The position numbers and the translations under genes are program-made. From NCBI GenBank assembly GCA_937967505.1, contig CALCJM010000126.1, forward strand, positions 1-58,516: a DNA stretch of 58,516 bases, written 5' to 3'. Below the pieces are notes generated by a model. That model made no database searches, had not been told where the DNA came from, and was given only the letters and a program-made list of their open reading frames with translations. The DNA is from an uncultured Pirellulaceae bacterium (GTDB lineage Bacteria > Planctomycetota > Planctomycetia > Pirellulales > Pirellulaceae). Of this stretch, positions 18,001-26,617 are shown one piece after another; the stretch's first letter is position 1; every line of letters begins with the position of its first letter.

Positions 18001-18836
18001 GTTGAGATTTTGGAAAGTTCTTCGATGTGGGAACGCATCACATCCGGACCCAGTGCACAGTTCATGCCGACACTGACCATGGGGAAATGACTGACGCTGT
18101 GCCAGAATGCCTCGACGACCTGGCCTGAGACAAATGTCGAACCTGATTCGGCAAATGTACCGGACACCATCACAGGAACAGCATTGCCGGATTCCTCGAA
18201 GTACCGCGCGATCGCAAACAGGCAAGCTTTGAGGTTGAGCGTATCGATGACGGTTTCGGGGAACAGAATATCGACGCCCGCTTCAACGAGTGCTTTGACC
18301 TGAACGAAATAAGAGGCTTCCATTTCGTCGAAGGTGATGCCGCGGAAGGCCGGGTCTTCGACCTTGGTCGAGATCGCGGTCTGTTGGGATGTCGGCCCAA
18401 TCGACCCGGCGACAAAGCGTGGGCGGTCGGGGGTTTGCGCCGTGATTTCTTCGGCCACTTTTTTGGCGTTGGCGACGGCGGCGTGATTGATCTCGACGAC
18501 CAGATCCTCCGAAAAATCGAAATCGGCTAGGCCAACTGGGCTGGCATTGAAGGTGTTGGTTTCGATGATGTCCGCACCGGCCTCCAGGTACTGGCGATGG
18601 ATGCCCTGAATGGCTTCGGGGTTGGTCAGCCCGAAGACATCAGTGCAGTTTTTCAGGTCTTTGTGCCAGTCCTTGAAGCGTTCGCCGCGCACCTCTTCCT
18701 CGTTCAATTCGAGCCCATAAATCATGGACCCCATGGCTCCGTCAAGGATCAGGATCTCTTTACCAAGTCGATCAAGGAATAGTTGGCTGTTGTTTGTTTG
18801 CTGAGTTGTCTGCACGGATATTTTTCTGATCGTCAA
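15081..18836 (-). CDS. metH: Cobalamin-dependent methionine synthase
   Basis: This full-length four-module enzyme (about 1250 residues) transfers methyl from methyl-tetrahydrofolate via cobalamin to homocysteine. The homocysteine domain has the Zn ligand cysteines in [11 protein letters not shown] and an earlier GMNCALGP. The pterin-binding domain contains [16 protein letters not shown]. The cobalamin domain has the axial His in GDVHDIGKN, about residue 770. The C-terminal activation domain has the SAM-binding region with [15 protein letters not shown] and ends RYFAINKI. The frame starts at TTG 18836; GTG 18815 is equally possible. I looked for a cobalamin, SAM or SAH riboswitch in the 280 bases upstream and saw none. 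It is transcribed divergently from the CpsD-like gene. Confidence 0.97.
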   Translation of the reverse strand: MTIRKISVQTTQQTNNSQLFLDRLGKEILILDGAMGSMIYGLELNEEEVRGERFKDWHKDLKNCTDVFGLTNPEAIQGIHRQYLEAGADIIETNTFNASPVGLADFDFSEDLVVEINHAAVANAKKVAEEITAQTPDRPRFVAGSIGPTSQQTAISTKVEDPAFRGITFDEMEASYFVQVKALVEAGVDILFPETVIDTLNLKACLFAIARYFEESGNAVPVMVSGTFAESGSTFVSGQVVEAFWHSVSHFPMVSVGMNCALGPDVMRSHIEELSKISTTYISCHPNAGTPNEMGQFDLAPEPMAATIKEWAENGWLNIVGGCCGTTPAHIKAISEAVHGIAPHQPNHIKPLTRLSGSLPLTLREDANFLMVGERTNVTGSRKFARLVREGKMEEAVEVARNQVEGGAAVIDINMDDALLDGVEAMTTYLRLIAGESDISAVPVMIDSSKWEIIEAGLKAVQGKAIVNSISLKEGEDEFLDRARLVRRYGAAAVVMAFDEKGQAVETDDKVRICKRAYDLLIEEVGFPPEDIIFDPNILTVATGMEEHDNYAVNFFDATSQIKEICPGAKISGGVSNVSFSFRGNNTVREAINAAFLYHAIKAGLDMGIVNAGQLEIYEEIPKDLLKHVEDVLLNRRPDATDRLLEFAETVKDVKKKGSSSEDLAWRELSVEERLSHALVKGIDKYVVEDTEEARQKYDKCLSIIEGPMMDGMAVVGDLFGSGKMFLPQVVKSARVMKKAVAYLLPYMEQEKIDAGQELHSSRGKILLATVKGDVHDIGKNIVGVVLGCNNYEVIDLGVMVSCDKILEEAVKHNVEMIGLSGLITPSLDEMIYVAKEMKRTGMTIPLLIGGATTSDKHTAVKIAPQYEHGVIHVLDASRSVGVVDKLINTDTKPGYLASNDQLQAKLVAGYQERQMTLVPYEEAFEKRFQTDWETVDVATPSFTGTRSIGTEDASLPSIDETISLTEIAKYIDWTPFFMSWELHGKYPKILKDKVVGAEATKLFDDAQEMLQQLIDKKQLSARGLYGFWPANSEGDSVILYTDDSRKEELTRFHMLRQQWQRKGISQFRSLADYIAPVGSGRADYIGGFAVTTGHGCDELAARYRAELDDYNAIMVSALADRLAEAFAEMLHHRARVDWGFGADEGLSNEELISEKYRGIRPAAGYPACPDHTEKDTLWKLLDAETKTGIKLTESYAMWPGAAVSGLYFGHPESRYFAINKITKDQCQHYAKLKGIPLKECERWLSPVLGY

Positions 18837-19116
18837 CGGTATTGGAGGGAGGGCACGTTTTATGGTATTGAAATAGCCCGTGGGAGCATAGTCATTTCGC
18901 CTGCCGCCCGGAATACGGTTGGCGGCGGCGGAATCACGATTTTAGCAGCATTATTGGAAAAACCCATATTCACTGCGTCAAATTGTAGGTGAAGGCCGCA
19001 ATACCGCGCTTTCTTCGCCAATTTAACGCTGCGAGGAAAAGTCTGGCTTTAGCGGGGAATTGCTGGTATCCGATACTCACAGACACATATGGACCTGTCA
19101 GGGACGAGGAAAAATT

Positions 19117-20769
19117 ATGGAAACGCAGCGCTTCGTGCAGCAAAATGCCACGACAACAACTCAATCCCCATCCGTTGGCCCTCCACGAACCCAATCCGCG
19201 GTCGGCAAAACACGCTCCGGGACAGCCAGTGGCGGACGTTTCGAGGTTCGTGTTGATCCGCCGCAAAATCACGTACCGGCACCCCGTTCGCGCGCTGAAC
19301 AGCTGACAAAATTTGTGGCGCAATTCCAAGCCGAACAGGCAGGTGGGAATCAAGGCAACGTTGGAGCTGATTTAGCCGTAGGCGCATCGACCGCTGCGGC
19401 CGCCCCGATGGTCAACCGGGCCAAATTAAACCCTGAATCCGTGTCAGAAAATCTTTCTGCTCAGGAGCATTTGAAAGTGGAAGAGGCGATTCACGCTATC
19501 GATCGCGCTCGTCGCCAGTTCTCACATGCTGCTGCGATGAGCCGCACACCGGTTGATGATATTCAGTCAATCAAAACGCCTCCGCCAACCGCCACGCGCG
19601 CCGGCATCATATCGACGGTATCCGAGGCAATCGCCGCGGAGGTTAACCAGCCGATCGACCATCATGTAAAACAGGAGTCCAATCAGATTGTGCGGCCTAA
19701 AGCTGCACCGGTGGCCGCCATTCGCCAGCCGTTTTTTGCCCGACCATCGACAACGCCAACCAATGCGCGCCCCGAGGTCGTTTTCGAACAGGCCGCGGCA
19801 CCGCTGCGGCAACCGGTCCCTGCAAACAACGAAACGACGCTATCGGCAAACGGACTGGCAACAGATTCTCCCTTCGAAACCACTTGGGATACCGCTGCGC
19901 TGAATCCGGAACCGATGAACAACTTGGCACTGCGACAGACGCAGGATACCGATGTGGTTCAGTTGCCCGAGTCGTTGCTGCGTGAGATTGCCGAACAGCA
20001 TCGACAATTCGAGGCCGAAGAGTCGGCGAACCGGGCCGCCGGAGAAGTGCCGATTGCGCAGCAACCCGACGCCTTGCTGGCCAACAGTGTCAGTCACGAA
20101 ATTACCGTTGATCTGGCCGCCTGGGATGTCGAGGCGTTTCGCTGGCCACAGGTGAGTGACGACATTCTGGCACACGCCAGCCCGGTGATGGATCAATTGA
20201 CCCACTACAGCCTAGATATTCTGACTGGAAATGAGAATCGCGTCGCGGTCGCCGGGCTCAAACGCGGCCAAGGCGCTTCCACGATCGCGGCGGCGGTTGC
20301 GCGCTGGGCGGTCGCCAATGGCAAACGCGTGTTACTGGTGGATGCCGACCTAGGGAACCCACATCTGAGCCGTACCGTCGGTCTGTCGCCAAATGTCAGT
20401 TGGTTAAACCTGATCCGCGAAGAATTGATTCCCTCGGAGGCCATTATCCGGTCCAAATCAACCGGCATCTGCATTATGCCGTTGGCGGCGGTGGTGACTC
20501 CTCAAACATGGCCGGGGCACCTGTTCGATCAGTTGGGTGGCCTGCTTGAACAGGTACGTCACGGATTTGATTTGATTCTGTTGGACGTTGGCCCGGTCGG
20601 GCAGTTATCCAACGAACTTGCCGAACACGGCCGTTTGTTAGATGCATTGATGATCGTGGATGAAAATCCTTCATCAGGTGAGTTTATGAATGCCAAATCG
20701 CGGTTGCTGAAATCAGGCATCCGTAAATTTATTGCCGCACAGAACTCTGTGGGCACGGCATCGATCTAA
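19117..20769 (+). CDS. CpsD/CapB-like P-loop protein with degenerate Walker A
   Basis: The start at 19117 (METQRFVQQN) has a GAGGA ribosome site seven bases upstream. Of 550 residues, the first ~350 are low-complexity Pro/Ala/Gln-rich and probably disordered. Residues 370-545 form a MinD/BY-kinase-like ATPase fold: AGLKRGQGAST (380-389), the A' motif VLLVDADLGNPHLSR, and Walker B ILLDVGPV. The Walker A lysine position is Ala387 (GQGAST where GxGKST is usual), and no C-terminal tyrosine cluster is present, so tyrosine kinase activity is doubtful. Relatives act in exopolysaccharide synthesis; the GT-C glycosyltransferase downstream fits an envelope role. No Wzc-like partner is in the window. 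Confidence 0.75.
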   Translation: METQRFVQQNATTTTQSPSVGPPRTQSAVGKTRSGTASGGRFEVRVDPPQNHVPAPRSRAEQLTKFVAQFQAEQAGGNQGNVGADLAVGASTAAAAPMVNRAKLNPESVSENLSAQEHLKVEEAIHAIDRARRQFSHAAAMSRTPVDDIQSIKTPPPTATRAGIISTVSEAIAAEVNQPIDHHVKQESNQIVRPKAAPVAAIRQPFFARPSTTPTNARPEVVFEQAAAPLRQPVPANNETTLSANGLATDSPFETTWDTAALNPEPMNNLALRQTQDTDVVQLPESLLREIAEQHRQFEAEESANRAAGEVPIAQQPDALLANSVSHEITVDLAAWDVEAFRWPQVSDDILAHASPVMDQLTHYSLDILTGNENRVAVAGLKRGQGASTIAAAVARWAVANGKRVLLVDADLGNPHLSRTVGLSPNVSWLNLIREELIPSEAIIRSKSTGICIMPLAAVVTPQTWPGHLFDQLGGLLEQVRHGFDLILLDVGPVGQLSNELAEHGRLLDALMIVDENPSSGEFMNAKSRLLKSGIRKFIAAQNSVGTASI

Positions 20770-20790
20770 CAGTGTGGATCTACCGGCATT

Positions 20791-20836
20791 GGCCCCATGA
20801 AGTTGGCCCCGTGAAGTAGGCCCCGTGAAGTAGGCC
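20791..20836. repeat. Tandem repeat, three 14-bp units
   Basis: The unit GGCCCCRTGAAGTW occurs three times in a row and is followed by a further GGCC. The second and third units are identical; the first differs at two bases. It lies 22 bases after the stop of the CpsD-like gene. It looks like a slippage-generated minisatellite without obvious function. Confidence 0.9.
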
Positions 20837-20907
20837 TATCCCGGCGAAACTGAATCCGCCGTCTGATCTCCGGTTCCCATTTTTTCGCAGATGACTATCT
20901 TCTGTTT

Positions 20908-22497
20908 ATGTCATCTTCGCACAACCCTGCCGTCACCACTGCGGCTACCACGGCGCAGCATAAACAACTCTCCCAGACAGAACGTCTCGTGATTGGTTTG
21001 TCTGTGCTTTGTTTGTGTGGGGCGCTGGTGCTGCGAATTCTTGCGGCGAGGGATTATCTGTGGTTGGATGAACTGCATACCGCTTGGACCGTCAGTGGCG
21101 GGCCAGGGGATGTCTACGGACGCGCCGTTGATGGCAATCAGACGCCGCTGTTCTTCTATCTTTGCTTTGCGGTTGTGACGGTATTTGGCTGTGCGCCCGA
21201 AACGTTGCGAGCGATGTCTGTCGCTGGCGGGGCGTTGCTGCTGGTCCTGTTACCTGTAGTGGTTTACCGCGTCACACGTTGTGCAATGGCGGTGTTCGTG
21301 GTCAGCCTGTTTCTAATGTTGGACTACGAAAGTGTCTTTTATGCGTCTGAAGCGCGCCCCTACGGCATGCTGCAATGGCTGGGAGGGCTCCAGGCAGTTT
21401 GCTTTTTTCGCTGGATTACGCGCGTCTGTAATGAGCACCATCAACACACCAGCGCGGGCGCAGGCTGGCTGACGGTCAGTATGATGTCGGCGGCCTTGAT
21501 TGCCACACACATTACGGGAGCCTGGTTGCTGGTGGCCGAGGCCGTTTTTGTGCTGTGCTTCTGCGCAGTGCGACGGGAGGCCATGCGGGCGGAACTTTGG
21601 AAGTGCCTGCTTTTGTTTTTGGTACTTTCATCACCGGTAGCGTTGACCGTTGCCATCGCGTGGCAGCGACGTGACAACTGGAGCAGCATTTCGGACATCG
21701 AATCTGTGATGATTCGGTTCGCGTGGTCGTTTGGGGGAATGGTGGTCGTGCCGTTGCTGGCGCTGATGATCGACCGGTTCGCTTTCCCCGCCCGGAAATC
21801 TTCGCCACGCGGTGAAGGTACGGTTACGAACGCGATGCTGGGATTTGTCGGGTTGTGGGCGGCCGTACCAACGTTGATGGTTGTCGGGTTGGACTGGTTT
21901 GAAATCGCGCCGCTGGCGTTGGGGCGATATGTGCTGGTTGGTTCAATCGCGTTTCCGCTGTTTGCGGTACTGGCGGTAACCCGGTTGAGTTCCGGGGGGC
22001 TGCGGTGGCTGACGTTGGTGCTGGTTACCGGGATTTTGGTTTGGAATGCAACCGCCTGGCTCAGCCCGCCGTTTTCACCGTTTTCTGATTGGCGAAACGA
22101 AAACTGGTCAGACACCGTGACCACGATTGCACGAGGGGACCCCGCCTACCCCGTTCTGTTGGCGGCCAATTTGGTGGAGGACGTTGCTGCCGATGGTGAT
22201 CGTTCGCCACGATTTCAGGACTATCTGAAGTTTCCGGTTTTGGGAGTCGTCCCGGGGCTGAAGAATCCTGTTGTGGGGTTGAATTCACAGGGAACTCTGT
22301 TTGGTGACCGGGAGTCAGCGGCCGTAGATGCCGCGGGCGGCGGCTGGTTGATTGTTCGTGATTTGCCTGAAAACGTGCCGTGGATCATGGAGCAAGTTCA
22401 CTCAAACCCCGGAGCGCAGAACTGGCAGTTTGATCTGGCGCGGTTTGCGAGTCCCGACCCGAACTACGTGTTGCTGTTCCGGATCAGCCGCCGGTAA
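20908..22497 (+). CDS. GT-C family glycosyltransferase, membrane
   Basis: The 529-residue multi-pass protein has an N-terminal helix followed by a first extracytoplasmic loop with the acidic motif YLWLDELHTAW, placed as in PMT/ArnT-type GT-C enzymes that use polyprenyl-phosphate sugars. About ten further helices follow, then a soluble C-terminal part of about 130 residues. The planctomycete version of this family is commonly named mannosyltransferase-like. The ATG at 20908 follows a tandem repeat and is only 138 bases after the CpsD-like gene, so both may be expressed together in envelope polysaccharide or glycoprotein synthesis. Donor and acceptor are unknown. Confidence 0.75.
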   Translation: MSSSHNPAVTTAATTAQHKQLSQTERLVIGLSVLCLCGALVLRILAARDYLWLDELHTAWTVSGGPGDVYGRAVDGNQTPLFFYLCFAVVTVFGCAPETLRAMSVAGGALLLVLLPVVVYRVTRCAMAVFVVSLFLMLDYESVFYASEARPYGMLQWLGGLQAVCFFRWITRVCNEHHQHTSAGAGWLTVSMMSAALIATHITGAWLLVAEAVFVLCFCAVRREAMRAELWKCLLLFLVLSSPVALTVAIAWQRRDNWSSISDIESVMIRFAWSFGGMVVVPLLALMIDRFAFPARKSSPRGEGTVTNAMLGFVGLWAAVPTLMVVGLDWFEIAPLALGRYVLVGSIAFPLFAVLAVTRLSSGGLRWLTLVLVTGILVWNATAWLSPPFSPFSDWRNENWSDTVTTIARGDPAYPVLLAANLVEDVAADGDRSPRFQDYLKFPVLGVVPGLKNPVVGLNSQGTLFGDRESAAVDAAGGGWLIVRDLPENVPWIMEQVHSNPGAQNWQFDLARFASPDPNYVLLFRISRR

Positions 22498-22638
22498 AGC
22501 TGCAAAGTGTATTTGTGGGCTGGAAAATCCGGGAACAGAAAAGAAACAGAAAGATCACCGCGCAGTTTTGTAAAAAGGGAGGGCGGTGTAAATCGTCCCA
22601 CCCGTGATGGTTTAGGCTCTCCAATATTCTTCACTCGT

Positions 22639-22741
22639 TTGGGCGATTGGCAGTTGAAAGCTTACCGTTGGCGATGCTGCCAGCTTCGCTCCGATGCTCT
22701 CAGCATCGCCAACGGATGGTAAATTCCTAACGGTCAGTCGC
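22639..22741. repeat. REPIN-like 103-bp palindromic element, copy 1
   Basis: A 103-base unit identical in length to, and about 94 percent identical with, the one at 43004-43106 (six differences by eye). It contains a perfect 15-bp inverted repeat CCGTTGGCGATGCTG / CAGCATCGCCAACGG and an inner hairpin GATGCT-CTC-AGCATC. The ends are imperfect inverted repeats (GCGATTGGCAGTT against AACGGTCAGTCGC). It sits between the convergent GT-C and thiO genes. Confidence 0.9.
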
Positions 22742-22762
22742 ATTACCGCACAAAACCCGGCA

Positions 22763-23968
22763 TCATTGCCCAACTTTGGTTCTCGAAGGCGCGAAGGGAC
22801 GCAGGTCGATTGCCGGCGTTTTTTGATCGATCAGATCTGCGATGGCCTCGGCCGTTCCTGGCGACAGGTGCAGGCCCGCTTTAAAGTGACCGGCGGCGAC
22901 CAAGAGGTTACTGCACTGCGGCATGGCCCCAATGTAGGGAAATCCGTCAAACGTACCCGGTCGCAATCCGGCCCACGTTTTGACCAAACAATCGTCGGTC
23001 AGGGCTGGCAACAGAGTCTGTGCGTGCTGTGTTAGATTGGCGATACCTGCTTCGGTGGTGGAGTCATCGAAACCGACTTCTTCGATCGTGGCACCGAACA
23101 GAACGTGGCCATCGGCGCGCGGGACCAAATAACGGGTGCCTTCGTTGATGACCGCCGCAAACGGCGCGGTGGCAAGTTTGTACAACAGCATCTGGCCCCG
23201 GACGGGGACCATCGGTAACGGATCGCCTTCGCCGGAATTGCGTCCACCGGATTTATGTTCAGTGTCAGCAGTGTGACCCAGCATCTGCCTGGCAACCAGG
23301 CCGCTCCACGGACCGGCCGTCAGGCAGAACACATCGGCATGGATGGTGGTGGTATTGTCCAGAGAATCGGGGGAACCGGCATGAGGGGCGAGGGTGATTT
23401 TTTTGATGGTGCCAGAATCGAGTTCGATGGATGGTTCGCCACATTGCTCCAGCAGTTCGACATCGCTATTGCGACAGGCTTCGATCAGCGCTTGAAGATG
23501 ATGCGGGTTGCAGATTTGAGTTTCGCCGGGCGCCCACCATGCCATGGCGTGTTCCAGAACCGTGCGGTCCAGCGCTGGAAACCGGTTGGCTAACTGGGTT
23601 GATGTCAGTTCGTGGAACGGGATCTTGCGCTGTTTCCATTCGGTCGCGCGACCCAGCAAACTGGCGCGTTCGCCGACGGTGCGCGCCAGATACAATCCGC
23701 CACAATATTGAAAACCGGTGTCAATTCCACTCTGCAATTTTAATTCTCTGGCCCATTGCGGATGTAGTTCGTCGCACCGCGCTTCTAGGTGTTCCAGCGG
23801 GTGGATCGCGGTTGCGGCATTGGATGGCGGCAAGATGCCCGCACCGGCCCACGATGCCTGACGACCGAAATGCGATTTTTCAATCACAACTGCACGGTGC
23901 CCGCGGCGGGCAACCTCCCACGCAATCGACAGCCCGATCACACCGCCGCCAATGATCGCTACTTTCAT
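22763..23968 (-). CDS. thiO: Glycine oxidase ThiO-like FAD enzyme
   Basis: The 401-residue DAO-family flavoenzyme starts with the FAD-binding MKVAIIGGGVIGLSIAWEVARRG and has the family features QASWAGAGILPPS, VPVRGQMLLY, and the C-terminal AAGHFKAGLHLSPGTAEAIADL. ThiO oxidises glycine to iminoglycine for the thiazole of thiamine; other members act on other amino acids. No other thi gene is in the window, so the precise substrate is inferred only from similarity. Its ATG overlaps the stop codon of the DUF2064 gene by four bases, which indicates translational coupling. Confidence 0.85.
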   Translation of the reverse strand: MKVAIIGGGVIGLSIAWEVARRGHRAVVIEKSHFGRQASWAGAGILPPSNAATAIHPLEHLEARCDELHPQWARELKLQSGIDTGFQYCGGLYLARTVGERASLLGRATEWKQRKIPFHELTSTQLANRFPALDRTVLEHAMAWWAPGETQICNPHHLQALIEACRNSDVELLEQCGEPSIELDSGTIKKITLAPHAGSPDSLDNTTTIHADVFCLTAGPWSGLVARQMLGHTADTEHKSGGRNSGEGDPLPMVPVRGQMLLYKLATAPFAAVINEGTRYLVPRADGHVLFGATIEEVGFDDSTTEAGIANLTQHAQTLLPALTDDCLVKTWAGLRPGTFDGFPYIGAMPQCSNLLVAAGHFKAGLHLSPGTAEAIADLIDQKTPAIDLRPFAPSRTKVGQ

Positions 23969-24693
23969 GATGTCTCTCCGGCTGGACGATCCGGACTGGA
24001 CGCAAGGTTGAGCTCAGGCATCTGAGGGCGTTTGAAGAGTTCTTTCAATTTGTCCAGCAGATCCAGCTCGATTGACGATGCGGTACCGGAAGCCTGTTTC
24101 CGCGAAAGCTGGACGACGTACTGGTTCAGGTCGTCCACTTCATCGATATCGTTCAATCGCTCAAGCAGTCGGCAGGAAATATGATTGCGTTGTGTCAGGA
24201 CGATGGTTTCTGTGAGCACGGTGTCGGTGCTGAAGGTGATGTTGGAAAATAGATCGTGAAATTGGAGCGACATGCCTACTAGGTAGTATCCGCCGTCGAA
24301 GGTTGGCCCCAGCACGACGTCGGTTTCGTCAAGTGCTGCGAACGCTGAAGCAAGGGTCGCGGGGGTGACATCGGGGCAGTCCGACCCTGTTAACACCACC
24401 CGCTTGGCCCCCCTCGAAAACGCTTGTTTGAAAAAGTGGGCCATGCGTGTGCCCAGCGGACCATCGGACTGGGGTGTCTGCTGCCAGCGTGAAAAAACCG
24501 AAAATTCCGATGCTTTATTGACCGGGCTGTAAGCGATTACACGGTGGTCTGCGGTCGATTCAAGCGTGCTGATCAGATGGTTGAGCATCGCAAAATAGAC
24601 ATCGCAGGCGTTTTTCGGGCCAATCGAACGGGCCAGACGGGTTTTGACTTTCCCGGGCTCCCAGTACTTGGCAAAGATGCCAAAATAGTCCAA
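23965..24693 (-). CDS. TIGR04282/DUF2064 nucleotidyltransferase-like glycosyltransferase
   Basis: The 242-residue protein has the family hallmarks: GIFAKYWEPGKVKTRLA at the N-terminus (nucleotide-binding loop), PLGTRMAHFF, VVLTGSDCPDVTPATL, and VVLGPTFDGGYYLVGM with the DGGYYL motif. It has the GT-A/nucleotidyltransferase fold; the biochemical role of the family is not established, though it is often near rSAM-cofactor or glycosyltransferase genes. A TTG at 24693 is the likely start because MDYFGIF is the family N-terminus. It overlaps thiO by four bases. About 90 residues follow the conserved core and contain a basic C-terminal tail. Confidence 0.82.
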   Translation of the reverse strand: MDYFGIFAKYWEPGKVKTRLARSIGPKNACDVYFAMLNHLISTLESTADHRVIAYSPVNKASEFSVFSRWQQTPQSDGPLGTRMAHFFKQAFSRGAKRVVLTGSDCPDVTPATLASAFAALDETDVVLGPTFDGGYYLVGMSLQFHDLFSNITFSTDTVLTETIVLTQRNHISCRLLERLNDIDEVDDLNQYVVQLSRKQASGTASSIELDLLDKLKELFKRPQMPELNLASSPDRPAGETS

Positions 24694-24996
24694 CGTGATT
24701 TCTCCCTGTCCCTAAACAGACGTTATAATTGAAACTTCCCGTTTGAAAGCGGGAGATCTGCCTGATGTGGCCTGATGTAGTCTGCTAGTGGACGATTATT
24801 GTGTATTGTAACGCTGTTATCGCGCGATGTTTTCACTAGAATGAAACAATGAGGTCCAACCAGTGTCCTCGGAAGTCCCACTCAGGTACCTCTACGAGGC
24901 CCCGCTAATCTAATTCCATTACCGGTGGCTGACGAGTAGCCTGCTGCATACTGCCCCGGAAGTTAAACAGAACATATTTCAGAGGCCAATCAAACG
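24694..24996. other. Divergent intergenic region before the first kinase
   Basis: No gene is seen. A short imperfect hairpin (CCCG-TTTGAAAG-CGGG) lies near 24738-24752, followed by two copies of CCTGATGT. It must hold the promoters of both divergent genes, but I cannot assign them. Confidence 0.4.
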
Positions 24997-26499
24997 ATGG
25001 CGGACCAGAGCGCCAAAAGTTTTCTCAGTCTTCTCGAACGTAGCGGCATTGTTGTCGAGCAGCGGTTGAAAAGTGCGCTGAAAGAATTGGCCGTCAAACA
25101 ATCAGAAAACAGTCTGGGGCAAAAAGTTTCTGTTGATACCCTGGCCAACCACTTGGTCGATTCCGGGCTGATCACCGACTGGCACGTCGATAAGCTTCGC
25201 AAAGGTAAATACAAAGGGTTCTATCTGGGCAAATTTAAGCTGCTGGGCCATTTAGGTACCGGTGGGATGAGCAGCGTGTATCTGGCCGAACACAAAATTT
25301 CGGAAAAGAAACGCGCCATCAAGGTACTGCCCAGGAAACGGGTTTCCGACAAAAGCTACCTGGACCGCTTTTATCTGGAGGGCCGTGCTGCTGCAGCGTT
25401 AAACCATCCCAACGTGGTACGGATTTACGACATTTGCAATGATTCCGACACGCATTACATGGTGATGGAATATGTCAAGGGAAGCGACCTGTACGAAACG
25501 GTCAAAGACAGCGGGCCGCTGGACTTCCGCGACGCGGCCGAATACATCGTGCAGGCAGCGTACGGACTGACGCACGCTCATGAAAGAGGATTAGTGCACC
25601 GCGATATCAAACCAGCCAATCTGCTGTTGACCGACGATGGCGTGGTCAAGATTCTGGATTTGGGGCTGGCGTTGCTGAAGGAGGAGGAAACCGAATCGTT
25701 GACGGTTTTGTACAACGAAAAAGTCATGGGGACTGCCGATTATCTGTCACCAGAACAGGCCATTAACAGTCATGAGGTTGATCACCGCGCGGATATCTAC
25801 TCGTTGGGATGTACGTTGTATTACCTGTTGACTGCCAAGCCGCCGTTCTCCGAAGGCACGTTGGCGCAACGTATTGCCAAACACCAGACAGCTGAACCGC
25901 CTTCAATCAGGGAAGTGCGGCCCGACTGCCCCGACACTCTGATTGAGATCTGCCACCGCATGATGCGGAAGGACCCGGCCGACCGGTACGCTGATTGTGA
26001 TCAATTGGCAGCAGTAATGAAAAACTTCGCAGCCAACTGCATCAGCACCGAAGGTACCAGTAAAAACCTCCATGCGGCGATGGTGGCGGAAGCCGCCATC
26101 GTCGGTGCGAACGCAACTGCTGTGGTCGCGGGGGCGGAGCCGTCGATCCCGATGGCGACGCCAGTGAGTCCGGGCGGCGGCGGAGGGGAACGTCCCTCGA
26201 ATGCGGATTCGCGTACGGAGGAAATCAAGAGTAGCGAGACCGTCTCCAACGAGGCGGGCGACAATCCGGCCCGGTCACCGTTTGCGATCGAGACATCAGC
26301 GGTTCCTGACAGCCCCAAAGCGTCGGTATCCTCGAAGATTTTAACTCATGCGAAACAGCCGGCCACTGCTGCAGCGGTGGCTCCCAAAATTCGTGTTAGA
26401 CGCCGTAAAAAGCCGCCGGTCTGGCTGGCCCCGACAATCATTGGCGGGATGTTGTTGCTGTTGATAGGCGTGTTGTTATTGGTTACCCGTACGCTCTGA
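24997..26499 (+). CDS. Membrane-anchored Ser/Thr protein kinase
   Basis: The 500-residue PknB-type kinase begins with a planctomycete-type helical extension (residues 1-75). The kinase domain follows with G-loop LGTGGMSSVY (86-95), ATP-binding Lys109, catalytic HRDIKPAN with Asp203, and DLG (Asp221, in place of DFG), then APE-like SPEQ. Residues 345-465 are low complexity, Pro/Ala/Ser-rich. One membrane helix (about 474-498) forms the very C-terminus with only a few residues beyond, so no external sensor domain exists. It is probably a signalling kinase responding to intracellular or membrane cues. Targets are unknown. A second kinase of the same class lies at 53717-55327. Confidence 0.93.
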   Translation: MADQSAKSFLSLLERSGIVVEQRLKSALKELAVKQSENSLGQKVSVDTLANHLVDSGLITDWHVDKLRKGKYKGFYLGKFKLLGHLGTGGMSSVYLAEHKISEKKRAIKVLPRKRVSDKSYLDRFYLEGRAAAALNHPNVVRIYDICNDSDTHYMVMEYVKGSDLYETVKDSGPLDFRDAAEYIVQAAYGLTHAHERGLVHRDIKPANLLLTDDGVVKILDLGLALLKEEETESLTVLYNEKVMGTADYLSPEQAINSHEVDHRADIYSLGCTLYYLLTAKPPFSEGTLAQRIAKHQTAEPPSIREVRPDCPDTLIEICHRMMRKDPADRYADCDQLAAVMKNFAANCISTEGTSKNLHAAMVAEAAIVGANATAVVAGAEPSIPMATPVSPGGGGGERPSNADSRTEEIKSSETVSNEAGDNPARSPFAIETSAVPDSPKASVSSKILTHAKQPATAAAVAPKIRVRRRKKPPVWLAPTIIGGMLLLLIGVLLLVTRTL

Positions 26500-26617
26500 A
26501 GATTGGTTCCTGAGGTTTGTCCCTGCCGGCTAGGATTTACGTTTCATCAGCGCGGTCAGGGGAAATGGAAATGTGGGAACCGACCCGGTTTAGTCAAGTC
26601 ATCTTGGGCAAGTCATC

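Noticed and set aside
18837-19116. Possible cobalamin, SAM or SAH riboswitch upstream of metH
   Set aside because: I looked for the conserved core elements of these classes on the minus strand and saw none; the region is short and shared with a divergent gene.
19117-20769. Active bacterial tyrosine kinase (BY-kinase)
   Set aside because: Walker A Lys is Ala, no Tyr-rich tail and no Wzc-like co-polymerase domain, so kinase activity cannot be claimed.
24694-24996. Transcription terminator hairpin near 24738-24752
   Set aside because: The stem is only four to six pairs and is not followed by a T run on either strand.
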